From contig NZ_SUPL01000002.1 in assembly GCF_005047595.1 (NCBI RefSeq), positions 434,001-498,000 of the forward strand: a DNA stretch of 64,000 nucleotides, in the 5' to 3' direction. The notes under the pieces are model-generated. The model ran no database searches and was not told the origin of the DNA. It saw nothing but the letters and a program-made list of their open reading frames with translations. Origin of the DNA: Pontimicrobium aquaticum (GTDB lineage Bacteria; Bacteroidota; Bacteroidia; Flavobacteriales; Flavobacteriaceae). Positions 35,732 through 43,402 of this stretch are shown here, piece after piece. The position numbers and the translations under genes were made by a program. Every line of letters begins with the position of its first letter. Position 1 is the first letter of the stretch.

Positions 35732-35762
35732 AAAAAAGAGAAGCAATTGCTTCTCTTTTTTT
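35731..35762. terminator. Bidirectional terminator between MazG-like gene and ilvE
   Basis: A perfect 32-base palindrome with arms 35731-35746 and 35747-35762, core GAGAAGCAATTGCTTCTC, flanked by seven A and seven T. It overlaps both stop codons by one base or more. Confidence 0.9.
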
Positions 35763-36829
35763 TAAACTTTAACTCTCCAGCCAAAAGCATCTTCAGCTTT
35801 ATTGGTTTGTATATCTGTAATGCGTTTTTTTAATTTATTCGCGTAAGGATTTTCAAGCTCTGGCAATATATAGTCTTTGTTTTTAAAACCAAAACCAGAA
35901 ATTGGCGATACAACTGCAGCAGTTCCTGCACCAAATATTTCTTTTAGAGTGCCATTATTGGCAGCTTCAATTACCTCGCTAACAGTTATTTTTCTAACGT
36001 CCACAGGAATGCCTTCACTTTTAGCAATATCTATAATACTTTTTCTGGTTACACCATCTAAAATTCTATCGCTTGTTGGGCTTGTAATTAATGTGTCATT
36101 AATTCTTATAAAGATGTTCATTGCTCCAGCTTCTTCAATATACTCATGTGTATTGTCGTCTGTCCAAATAACTTGATTATATCCTTTTTCAACAGCTAAT
36201 TGCGTTGGGTAAAATTGTCCAGCATAATTTCCAGCAGCTTTAGCATATCCAACACCACCATTTGCAGAACGAGAATAATGCTCTTCAATTAAAACGGTTA
36301 CTTTTCCTGAAAAATATGGTCCAGAAGGTGCAGTGGCAATAATGAATGTATATTCATCTGAAGGTGATGCATGAAATCCTCTTCCTGAGGCAAAAATAAA
36401 TGGTCTAACATACAACGAACTTCCATCTTGGGTTGGTATCCAGTCTTTATCAACTTGTAATAACGCTTTTAAGCCATCCATAAAATAAGCTTCAGGCAAT
36501 TCAGGGATTGCCATACGTTTAGCCGAAATATTTAAACGTTTACAGTTTTCATCAGGTCTAAATAAAAACACATCATTATTAGAATCTTTATATGCTTTTA
36601 AGCCTTCAAAAATGGCTTGACCATAGTGAAATATTTTAGTGGAAGGGTCTAAAGTAAGTGACTGATAAGGCACAATTTTTGGAGCATTCCAAGCACCATT
36701 TTTGTATGTGCAAATCAACATGTGATCCGAAAAAATCTTTCCAAAACTTAAATTGTTAAAATCTACATCGTTAATTCTGCTTTTTTCAACTTTGATTACT
36801 TCCATATTATAATTTAATTGATCAGACAT
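35762..36829 (-). CDS. ilvE: Branched-chain amino acid aminotransferase
   Basis: PLP enzyme of fold type IV that interconverts leucine, isoleucine and valine with their keto acids. The 355-residue eukaryote-like large type has the PLP-lysine block GGVGYAKAAGNYA (Lys about 195) and the signature DDNTHEYIEEAGAMNIF. The last part is EIFGAGTAAVVSPISG. I start it at the second Met (36829), just after a clear promoter. The upstream ATG at 36892 would place coding sequence across the -7 box. Confidence 0.94.
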   Translation of the reverse strand: MSDQLNYNMEVIKVEKSRINDVDFNNLSFGKIFSDHMLICTYKNGAWNAPKIVPYQSLTLDPSTKIFHYGQAIFEGLKAYKDSNNDVFLFRPDENCKRLNISAKRMAIPELPEAYFMDGLKALLQVDKDWIPTQDGSSLYVRPFIFASGRGFHASPSDEYTFIIATAPSGPYFSGKVTVLIEEHYSRSANGGVGYAKAAGNYAGQFYPTQLAVEKGYNQVIWTDDNTHEYIEEAGAMNIFIRINDTLITSPTSDRILDGVTRKSIIDIAKSEGIPVDVRKITVSEVIEAANNGTLKEIFGAGTAAVVSPISGFGFKNKDYILPELENPYANKLKKRITDIQTNKAEDAFGWRVKV

Positions 36830-36849
36830 TTGTGTTACATATTTGGGTG

Positions 36850-36857
36850 CAAAAGTA
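36850..36857 (-). promoter_or_regulatory. -7 promoter box of ilvE
   Basis: TACTTTTG on the minus strand, about 21 bases upstream of the chosen ATG, followed by CACCC. It matches TAnnTTTG. An upstream TTG (16-base spacer) is possible, but the spacing is short. Confidence 0.5.
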
Positions 36858-36943
36858 AACAAATTCATTCTTACAAAAAACACATAATTCACTTAAATAT
36901 AGTATATTTGCCTTCATTAAAAACTATACCAAACCCTACAATT

Positions 36944-37456
36944 ATGAAAAAATATTTTGCTCTTTTATTGATGATTTCTTTAGTTTTTTCTTGTAAAAAC
37001 GAAAAGTCATCAGAAACTATGACTGCAACGGAAACAGAAACTGAAACTGAAGATATAGCTTATGCGTCATTTGGTGATGAAATAAAAGCTGATGATGCTA
37101 TTTCTGCACAACAAATGGCAGAAAAATACAAAACGTTAAAAGTTGGAGATACAATTCAAACTAAAGTATCTGCATCTATTAATGAAGTTTGTTCTAAAAA
37201 GGGTTGCTGGATGAAGTTAGACCTTGGTAATGACGATGAAATTATGGTACGTTTTAAAGACTATGGTTTCTTTATGCCTTTAAATGCTGAAGGCGATGTT
37301 GTTATTAATGGTAAAGCTTATGTTACTGAAACTTCTGTTGAAGAACTACGCCATTATGCAGAAGATGCTGGTAAAAGCAAAGAAGAGGTAGAAGCAATTA
37401 CTGAGCCTGAAGTAACTTATGCTTTTGAAGCAGATGGTGTTCTATTGAAGCAATAA
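36944..37456 (+). CDS. DUF4920 lipoprotein
   Basis: 170 residues with lipobox SLVFSC (about 17). A threonine/glutamate repeat TETETETED (about 29-37) precedes the DUF4920 domain: VSASINEVCSKKGCWMKLDLG, FKDYGFFMPLNAEGDVVING. This OB-like domain has a Cys pair (VCSKKGCW) suggestive of metal or haem handling. It is the first gene of an operon with the c-type haem lipoprotein (2-base gap). ATG at 36944, 33 bases after the TATATTTG box (36903-36910). Confidence 0.82.
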   Translation: MKKYFALLLMISLVFSCKNEKSSETMTATETETETEDIAYASFGDEIKADDAISAQQMAEKYKTLKVGDTIQTKVSASINEVCSKKGCWMKLDLGNDDEIMVRFKDYGFFMPLNAEGDVVINGKAYVTETSVEELRHYAEDAGKSKEEVEAITEPEVTYAFEADGVLLKQ

Positions 37457-37458
37457 GT

Positions 37459-37884
37459 ATGCGTTTTAAAAATATACTATACCTCTTTGTTTTAGTTGCT
37501 TTTGGATGTAAAAAGCCTCCTGAAGAACCTGAAGAAAAGAAAGAATTGGTAATGGTTGAAACTTCCGAAATGGCACAGCTTATGAATGAAATGTATGCCT
37601 ATAACGAAAGTATTAAACAGCAAATTATTGATGGAAAGTTTAATAATAGTTTTCCAAAAAAATTCATGAACATTCACTCAGCGGTGTTAACCGACCCAAG
37701 TGATAGAGATGGCAGTTTCGAATCTTTTTCAAAACTATTTTTGGAAGCTCAAAAAGCTGTTTTTGAATCTTCAAATGCTGATTTAACCACTAATTATAAC
37801 AAAGCCATTAATGCATGTATTTCCTGCCACGAAGTGAAGTGTGTTGGACCAATACCAAGAATTAAGAAGTTATTAATTAAGTAA
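37459..37884 (+). CDS. Lipoprotein with c-type haem motif
   Basis: 141 residues. Lipobox (LVAFGC, Cys17) and then a helical region ending in NACISCHEVKCVGPIPRIKKL. CISCH is a CxxCH covalent haem site near the C-terminus, as in the four-helix cytochrome c'/c556 group. The axial ligand Met would be in the N-terminal helix (for example MAQLMNEMYAYNESIKQQI). Probably a periplasmic redox or haem-binding protein. Operon with DUF4920 and mnmD. Confidence 0.7.
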   Translation: MRFKNILYLFVLVAFGCKKPPEEPEEKKELVMVETSEMAQLMNEMYAYNESIKQQIIDGKFNNSFPKKFMNIHSAVLTDPSDRDGSFESFSKLFLEAQKAVFESSNADLTTNYNKAINACISCHEVKCVGPIPRIKKLLIK

Positions 37885-37885
37885 A

Positions 37886-38557
37886 TTGAAACGTAAAATA
37901 ATCACAACTTCAGATGGCTCTAAAACCATCCAGATTGAAGATTGGAACGAACAATACCATTCTAAACATGGTGCAATAAACGAAGCAAACCACGTATTTA
38001 TAAAAAGTGGTTTGCTTCATTTTTTTCAGTTATATCCTAAAGTTACTAATTTATCTATTCTTGAGATTGGGTTTGGTACAGGGCTTAATGCGTTTCTTAC
38101 TGTAATTCAAGCAGAACGTTTAAACATACATATTGATTATTTAGGTGTAGAAGCCTATCCTGTAGCTGATACCGAAATTTTGCAGCTAAATTATGTTCAA
38201 GAAATAGATAAAAGCAAAAGTGATTTATTTGCAAAACTACATGCAGTTGATTGGGAGGTGCCTAGTGCTATTACTAATACATTTCGATTAACTAAAAGGC
38301 AACAATTCTTCTCGGATATTAATGATGTGGAACAGTTTGACTTGATATATTTTGATGCTTTTGGTGCACGCGTACAACCAGAACTTTGGACAAAAGCGAT
38401 GTTTCAAAAAATGTATAATGCTTTAAAACCAAAAGGTGTTTTAGTAACGTATGCATCTATAGGACAAGTAAAACGCGACATGAAAAAATTAGGCTTTACA
38501 GTTGAACGATTAGATGGACCTCCAGGCAAGCGTCATATGTTAAGAGCAACCAAATAA
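37886..38557 (+). CDS. mnmD: tRNA (5-methylaminomethyl-2-thiouridine-forming) methyltransferase MnmD
   Basis: Last methylation of mnm5s2U34 in tRNA. A Rossmann-type SAM site, LEIGFGTGLNAFLT, lies near residue 58, and FDLIYFDAFGARVQPELWT near 152. The N-terminal block IEDWNEQYHSKHGAINEANHVFIKSGL is typical of the stand-alone MnmD domain (223 aa), in contrast to bifunctional MnmC. The only usable start is a TTG one base after the previous stop, so the gene is translationally coupled to the operon. Confidence 0.88.
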   Translation: MKRKIITTSDGSKTIQIEDWNEQYHSKHGAINEANHVFIKSGLLHFFQLYPKVTNLSILEIGFGTGLNAFLTVIQAERLNIHIDYLGVEAYPVADTEILQLNYVQEIDKSKSDLFAKLHAVDWEVPSAITNTFRLTKRQQFFSDINDVEQFDLIYFDAFGARVQPELWTKAMFQKMYNALKPKGVLVTYASIGQVKRDMKKLGFTVERLDGPPGKRHMLRATK

Positions 38558-38637
38558 TTTACTAAATGTTTCTTATAGACTGTTAAACCTGCCTTAATAA
38601 CAACCCTGTTGCCCTTTCTATTGTTTAACTTTGTAAC

Positions 38638-39543
38638 ATGAAGAGGGTTTTAATTACAGGAGCTACAGGATTGGTTGGACAAGAAATTGTAAAGCAATGT
38701 CAAGCAAAAAATATTGCTATTAATTATCTTTCTACGAGTAAGAACAAGCTACAGAGCAAGCTTAATTACAAAGGGTTTTACTGGAATCCTGAAAATAATG
38801 AAATTGATATTTCTTGCTTTGAAGGTGTTGAAGTCATTATAAACCTAGCTGGTGCGTATATTGCTAAACGTTGGACTGAGAGTTATAAAAAGGAAATTTT
38901 AAGCAGTCGTTTAAAATCATTAAACCTATTATATAGTACCATCCAAGAGCACCAATTTCCTGTAAAGCAATTGGTATCTGCAAGTGCTATTGGTATTTAC
39001 CCTGATTCTAATATCAATTACTATGAAGAAACTTTTAATGACTTTGGAACAGGGTTTTTAACCGAGGTAACCACTCAATGGGAAGCAGCTGCTTTGCAAT
39101 TCGAAAACCTAAATATTAATACATCACTTATTAGAATTGGCATTGTACTTTCAAATGATGGTGGCGCGCTTCCAAAATTAGTTAGGCCAATAAAAAACTT
39201 TGTTGGAACTGCTCTAGGAAAAGGAAGTCAGTGGCAATCATGGATACATATTAAAGACCTTGCACATCTATTTTTATATGTTGTAGAGCACAATTTACAA
39301 GGTGTTTTTAACGGTGTAGCACCTAACCCTGTAAAGCAACGAGAGCTTGTAAAGGTTATTGGGAAGACTATTAAAAGACCTATAGTATTGCCTAAAGTAC
39401 CAAGTTTCGTTTTAAAATTGTTATTAGGAGATATGAGTGCTATAGTGTTAGAAAGTCAACGCGTAAGCTCTCAAAAAATTGAAAACTTAGGATTTCAGTT
39501 TACCTATCACCATTTGCAGCCAGCATTAGAAGATTTGTTGTGA
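38638..39543 (+). CDS. TIGR01777-type NAD-dependent epimerase/oxidoreductase
   Basis: 301 residues with an NAD-binding motif at the very start (VLITGATGLVGQEIVKQC). The C-terminal part matches the TIGR01777/SulA-like family: GVEVIINLAGAYIAKRWTESYKKEI, ASAIGIYP, YEETFNDFGTGFLTEVTTQWEAAA and GSQWQSWIHIKDLAHLFLYVVE. The short-chain-dehydrogenase-like YxxxK is not obvious; members are usually without known substrate. It is preceded by its own spacer (80 bases). Confidence 0.87.
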   Translation: MKRVLITGATGLVGQEIVKQCQAKNIAINYLSTSKNKLQSKLNYKGFYWNPENNEIDISCFEGVEVIINLAGAYIAKRWTESYKKEILSSRLKSLNLLYSTIQEHQFPVKQLVSASAIGIYPDSNINYYEETFNDFGTGFLTEVTTQWEAAALQFENLNINTSLIRIGIVLSNDGGALPKLVRPIKNFVGTALGKGSQWQSWIHIKDLAHLFLYVVEHNLQGVFNGVAPNPVKQRELVKVIGKTIKRPIVLPKVPSFVLKLLLGDMSAIVLESQRVSSQKIENLGFQFTYHHLQPALEDLL

Positions 39544-39595
39544 TTTTTTTGAAGTTCGTTACGTTATCTTATCGTTTTTTAGAAGAAAGCCAATA

Positions 39596-40276
39596 TTAAT
39601 GATTTTCTTTTAGTAAGTGAGGGAATTTTTGTTTAAAACGATTTAACCTCGGAATTGAAATGCGTCGTATGTATGGACTATCTGGATTTAGTCGCTCATA
39701 ATCTTGATGATAATCTTCACCAATCCAAAATTTTTGAAATGGCATGATTTCGGCAGCTATTCGTTTATTGAGTTTTTTTGATAAGGCCTCTTTTTTCTTT
39801 AATATTATTTGCTTTTGTTTTTCATTTTGGTAGAAAATAATAGAGCGATACTGTGAACCAATATCTGGACCTTGTCCATTTACTTGAGTAACATTTTGTG
39901 AACCAAAATAAACATCTACTAAGGTAGCAAAACTTACAACTTTTGGATTATAAATAACCTCTACAGCTTCAGCATGACCAGTTCTGCCTGTATTGCTAAG
40001 CTCATATGTTGGGTTAAGTGTGTGACCGCCTGAATAACCAGAAATAGATTCTTTTACACCTTTTACACTTTCATAAATGGCTTCAACACACCAAAAGCAA
40101 CCACTGGCAAAGTACGCTCTAGCAAGTCCATTCTCCATTGGTACTTCAACAGGATTGGCTGTCATTAATCCTTGTTCAATTTTACTTTTATTGGATTTTT
40201 TTACTGTTTTTTGTTGTGCATTATTGTTTTGGCAGCTAAATAGTAAAGCAATGGAGAGTAATAATAAGGTTCTCAT
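39596..40276 (-). CDS. msrA: Peptide-methionine (S)-S-oxide reductase, lipoprotein form
   Basis: Reduces oxidised methionine in proteins. The catalytic block ASGCFWCVEAIYE lies near residue 58-70 (Cys nucleophile in GCFWC). It also has GQGPDIGSQYRSIIF and the C-terminal EDYHQDYE. An N-terminal lipobox (IALLFSC, about 15) places it outside the cytoplasm, likely for envelope proteins. The resolving cysteine of many MsrA enzymes is not visible near the C-terminus. Single gene, 226 aa. Confidence 0.92.
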   Translation of the reverse strand: MRTLLLLSIALLFSCQNNNAQQKTVKKSNKSKIEQGLMTANPVEVPMENGLARAYFASGCFWCVEAIYESVKGVKESISGYSGGHTLNPTYELSNTGRTGHAEAVEVIYNPKVVSFATLVDVYFGSQNVTQVNGQGPDIGSQYRSIIFYQNEKQKQIILKKKEALSKKLNKRIAAEIMPFQKFWIGEDYHQDYERLNPDSPYIRRISIPRLNRFKQKFPHLLKENH

Positions 40277-40327
40277 CTATATATTTTCTTTAATGTGTCG
40301 TGAAGCAAACAAAATTATTACAAAATA

Positions 40328-40358
40328 AAAAGCCTTTAACAATTTGTTAAAGGCTTTT
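40328..40358 (-). terminator. Terminator of the coiled-coil/Nif3 operon
   Basis: 15-bp inverted repeat AAAAGCCTTTAACAA / TTGTTAAAGGCTTTT around a single base (effective loop about 5), ending the minus-strand gene at 40379. Confidence 0.85.
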
Positions 40359-40378
40359 AAGAATATTTTACACTAAAA

Positions 40379-41158
40379 TTATAGCTTAGCAAATAGTTTT
40401 TCCATTTTTTCTTTTTGCTCATTAGCTAAAGCTTCATCTACTAAAATACGACCGCTATGCTCGTCGGTAATAATTTTTTTACGAGAAGCAATTTCGGCTT
40501 GCACTTGAGGTGGAATGGTAAAGAAAGAACCACCTGAAGCACCTCTTTCAATTGGCACAACAGCTAATCCGTTTTTTACATTTTTTCGAATTCTAGAATA
40601 GGCATTTACTAATCTTTCTTCAATTGAAGTTTTGTACTCTTCACTTTTCTTTAATAAAGCTTGTTCTTCTTTTTCAGTTTCAGAAAGAATGGCATTTAAT
40701 TCACCTTTTTTGTGTTTTAAATGAGTTTCTCTTTCTTTTAAACGAGATTTAGTTTCGTCTATAACTTCTTTTTTCTGCTCAATTTGAGCGTTAAATTCTT
40801 TAATATGCTTTTCAGCTAATTGAATTTCTAATTCTTGAAATTCAGTTTCTTTAGTTAAAGAGTTGTATTCTCTGTTATTTCTAACATTTTTTTGTTGTTC
40901 AGAGTACTTTTTAATAAGTGCTTTAGCTTCTTCAATTAAGTTCTTTTTAGACTTAATTTGTTCATCTAAATCTACAAGACTATCGTCTAATTTTTGAAGT
41001 CTTGTTTTTAATCCTTCAACTTCGTCTTCTAAATCACGTACTTCTAACGGAAGTTCTCCTCTAACATTTCTAATTTCGTCAACGCGAGAATCAATTAATT
41101 GTAAATCATATAGTGCTCTTAATCGTTCTTCTACAGTAACTTCTTTCTTTTTAGCCAT
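40379..41158 (-). CDS. Coiled-coil protein of the C4-type zinc-ribbon family, without cysteines
   Basis: 259 residues. Residues 10-190 are a long antiparallel coiled coil (many E/K/L heptads). The C-terminal 60 residues (RGASGGSFFTIPPQVQAEIASRKKIITDEHSGRIL) correspond to the zinc ribbon of this family, but the protein contains no cysteine at all, so the metal site is lost. The family is linked to ribosome or RNA binding in some species. It is co-transcribed with the Nif3-like gene, 2 bases upstream. Confidence 0.8.
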   Translation of the reverse strand: MAKKKEVTVEERLRALYDLQLIDSRVDEIRNVRGELPLEVRDLEDEVEGLKTRLQKLDDSLVDLDEQIKSKKNLIEEAKALIKKYSEQQKNVRNNREYNSLTKETEFQELEIQLAEKHIKEFNAQIEQKKEVIDETKSRLKERETHLKHKKGELNAILSETEKEEQALLKKSEEYKTSIEERLVNAYSRIRKNVKNGLAVVPIERGASGGSFFTIPPQVQAEIASRKKIITDEHSGRILVDEALANEQKEKMEKLFAKL

Positions 41159-41160
41159 GC

Positions 41161-42255
41161 TTATAAATACTTTACAGGATTGGTATTTGTGTTTGATAAA
41201 ATGATTGCAAAATTAGGGATTTTTTTTGTAAGATACGCTACTAAAAGATTTTTTGTGTATTGTTCGCTTTCATAGTGCCCAATATCTGTTAATAATATGC
41301 CGTTTTCGGCAGTAAAAAAATCGTGATACTTTAAATCGGCTGTTACAAAAGCATCAGCACCAGAGGCTTTGGCTGCATTAATAGCAAAACTTCCTGAACC
41401 ACCTAAAACAGCTACTTTTTTAATAGGCTTATCTAATAAAGCAGAGTGACGTATGCATTTTGTTTGCATTTTAGATTTTAAATGTTCTAAAAAGGAAGTT
41501 TCACCCATCTCTTTTTTTAATTCACCAATCATTCCTATGCCAATATGTTGATTTTTATTTTCGAGGGTTGTTACCTCGTATGCTACTTCTTCGTAAGGAT
41601 GATTTTTAAATAAGGCTTGTAATATTTTTGACTCTAAGTGTTTTTGAAAAGTAACCGTGAGTTTAACCTCTTTCTCATATTGAGTTACTCCTTTTGTACC
41701 AATAGTAGGATTTGAGTGTTCATTTCCGTTAAAAGTTCCAGTACCATTAACATTAAAACTACAATTGTTATAGTTACCTATGGCTCCAGCTCCTGCACTA
41801 AACAAAGCTTCTCTTAGTTTTTTAGATTTTTCGATAGGAATGTAGGTGGTTAATTTTTTTATGGTACCTACTTGTGGAATTAGTATCTCTCTATTTACAA
41901 GTTCTAGTTGTTCACAAATTTTATCGTTTACACCTTGTAAGGCATTATCAAGCGCTGTATGGATTGCAAAAATTGAAATATCATGTTTAATGGCTTTCAT
42001 TACAACTCTTTCAACGTACGATTTGCCTGTAAATGTTTTTAACCCTTTAAAAATAATAGGATGAAAGCTAACAATTAGGTTACATTTTTTTTCGATAGCT
42101 TCATCTACAACAGCTTCAAGAGTATCTAATGTTACCAGCACACCAGAAACTTTATTGTTTTTATTGCCAACTAATAAACCAACATTGTCAAAATCTTCAG
42201 CATATGATAATGGTGCTAACTCTTCTAAGTGATTAATAACGTCTTGTACAATCAT
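41161..42255 (-). CDS. Nif3-like dinuclear metal-centre protein
   Basis: 364 residues of the YbgI/Nif3 family: EDFDNVGLLVGNKNNKVSGVLVTLD at the start, SFHPIIFKGLKTFTG (metal-binding HP, about 66-80), FAIHTALDNALQGVND (His/Asp about 95-105) and the C-terminal VTADLKYHDFFTAENGILLTDIGHYESEQ with further metal ligands. An inserted CutA/PII-like domain (about 125-230) is typical of the longer type. Function still unclear; some are called GTP cyclohydrolase I type 2, without good support. Confidence 0.93.
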   Translation of the reverse strand: MIVQDVINHLEELAPLSYAEDFDNVGLLVGNKNNKVSGVLVTLDTLEAVVDEAIEKKCNLIVSFHPIIFKGLKTFTGKSYVERVVMKAIKHDISIFAIHTALDNALQGVNDKICEQLELVNREILIPQVGTIKKLTTYIPIEKSKKLREALFSAGAGAIGNYNNCSFNVNGTGTFNGNEHSNPTIGTKGVTQYEKEVKLTVTFQKHLESKILQALFKNHPYEEVAYEVTTLENKNQHIGIGMIGELKKEMGETSFLEHLKSKMQTKCIRHSALLDKPIKKVAVLGGSGSFAINAAKASGADAFVTADLKYHDFFTAENGILLTDIGHYESEQYTKNLLVAYLTKKIPNFAIILSNTNTNPVKYL

Positions 42256-42394
42256 AAAAAATTATGTTTAGATTCAAAGATAAATAATTACATTCACAAG
42301 TAGAGTTCTATTGTTTTTAAAAAGGTCTTGTGCAATCTTAAATGATATAATTGCTATCTTGGCATACTTTATAACTATTTTCGATTTTTTTACT

Positions 42395-43402
42395 GTGAAA
42401 ATCTTAAGAAAAATATTATTTCCCATTGTTCCAATTTATTATGGAATAACTTGGTTGCGTAATATTTTTTACAATAAAGGTGTTTTTAAATCTAAAAGTT
42501 ACAATTTTCCAATTATTTGTGTAGGTAATTTAAGTGTTGGTGGTACAGGCAAAACACCAATGATTGAATATTTAATACGATTGTTAAAAAGAGAATATAG
42601 TATTGCTACTTTAAGCAGAGGTTATAAGCGTTCTACTAAGGGTTTTCAAATTGCAAATAATTTATCTACTGCGCAAACTATAGGAGATGAGCCATACCAA
42701 CTTCATCATAAATTTAAGGAGGTTACTATAGCTGTTGATGCTAACAGACAACAAGGTGTTTTAAAACTACAAAGTTTAAAAAAGCCTGATGTTATTTTGC
42801 TAGATGATGCATTTCAACATAGAAAAGTTAAAGCAGGTTTAAATGTATTATTGACACCTTGTAATAAATTATATGTTGACGATATAACTTTGCCAACAGG
42901 CGATTTGCGTGAACCAATTAGTGGAGCTAAAAGAGCAGATATTATTGTGGTTACTAAATGTGATAAAGGTATTTCTTTAGAAGAACGAAATAGAATTAAA
43001 AATCGATTAAACCCTAAATCTTATCAAGAGGTATTTTTTAGTACTATTAATTATTCTGAATATATTTTCTCAAATAAAAAGAAAGTTAATTTAAGTGAGT
43101 TAAAAGCTACAGCCTTTACACTTGTTACAGGGATTGCCAATGCGACACCACTTGTAAATTTCTTAGAAGAAGAAGGCTATAGATTTGAGCATCTTAATTT
43201 TAAAGATCATCATATGTTTACTGATGCAGAAATTAAAGATTTAAAAAAGAAGCAACTTATTTTAACTACCGAAAAAGATTTTACAAGATTGTCAGGTAAG
43301 ATAGATATGCACAAGCTTTATTATTTACCTATAGAAGCGCAAGTTTTTGAAAGCGAAAAATTTAATAGTTTAATTTTAAATTATTTGATTAGTAGTAATT
43401 AA
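42395..43402 (+). CDS. lpxK: Tetraacyldisaccharide 4'-kinase
   Basis: Phosphorylates the lipid A precursor at the 4' position. It has a P-loop-like GNLSVGGTGKTPMIEYL near residue 49 and IATLSRGYKRSTKGFQI, DEPYQLHHKF, and DDAFQHRKV. I prefer the GTG at 42395 (335 residues, VKILRKILFPIVPIYYG), because homologs begin with this membrane-anchoring segment. The 28 upstream codons (from a TTG at 42311) contain an extra hydrophobic stretch. The product is membrane-associated. Confidence 0.9.
   Translation: MKILRKILFPIVPIYYGITWLRNIFYNKGVFKSKSYNFPIICVGNLSVGGTGKTPMIEYLIRLLKREYSIATLSRGYKRSTKGFQIANNLSTAQTIGDEPYQLHHKFKEVTIAVDANRQQGVLKLQSLKKPDVILLDDAFQHRKVKAGLNVLLTPCNKLYVDDITLPTGDLREPISGAKRADIIVVTKCDKGISLEERNRIKNRLNPKSYQEVFFSTINYSEYIFSNKKKVNLSELKATAFTLVTGIANATPLVNFLEEEGYRFEHLNFKDHHMFTDAEIKDLKKKQLILTTEKDFTRLSGKIDMHKLYYLPIEAQVFESEKFNSLILNYLISSN

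Noticed and set aside
42311-42394. TTG start of lpxK at 42311
   Set aside because: It would add an extra hydrophobic segment not expected for the family. The GTG at 42395 gives the usual N-terminus. Both remain possible.
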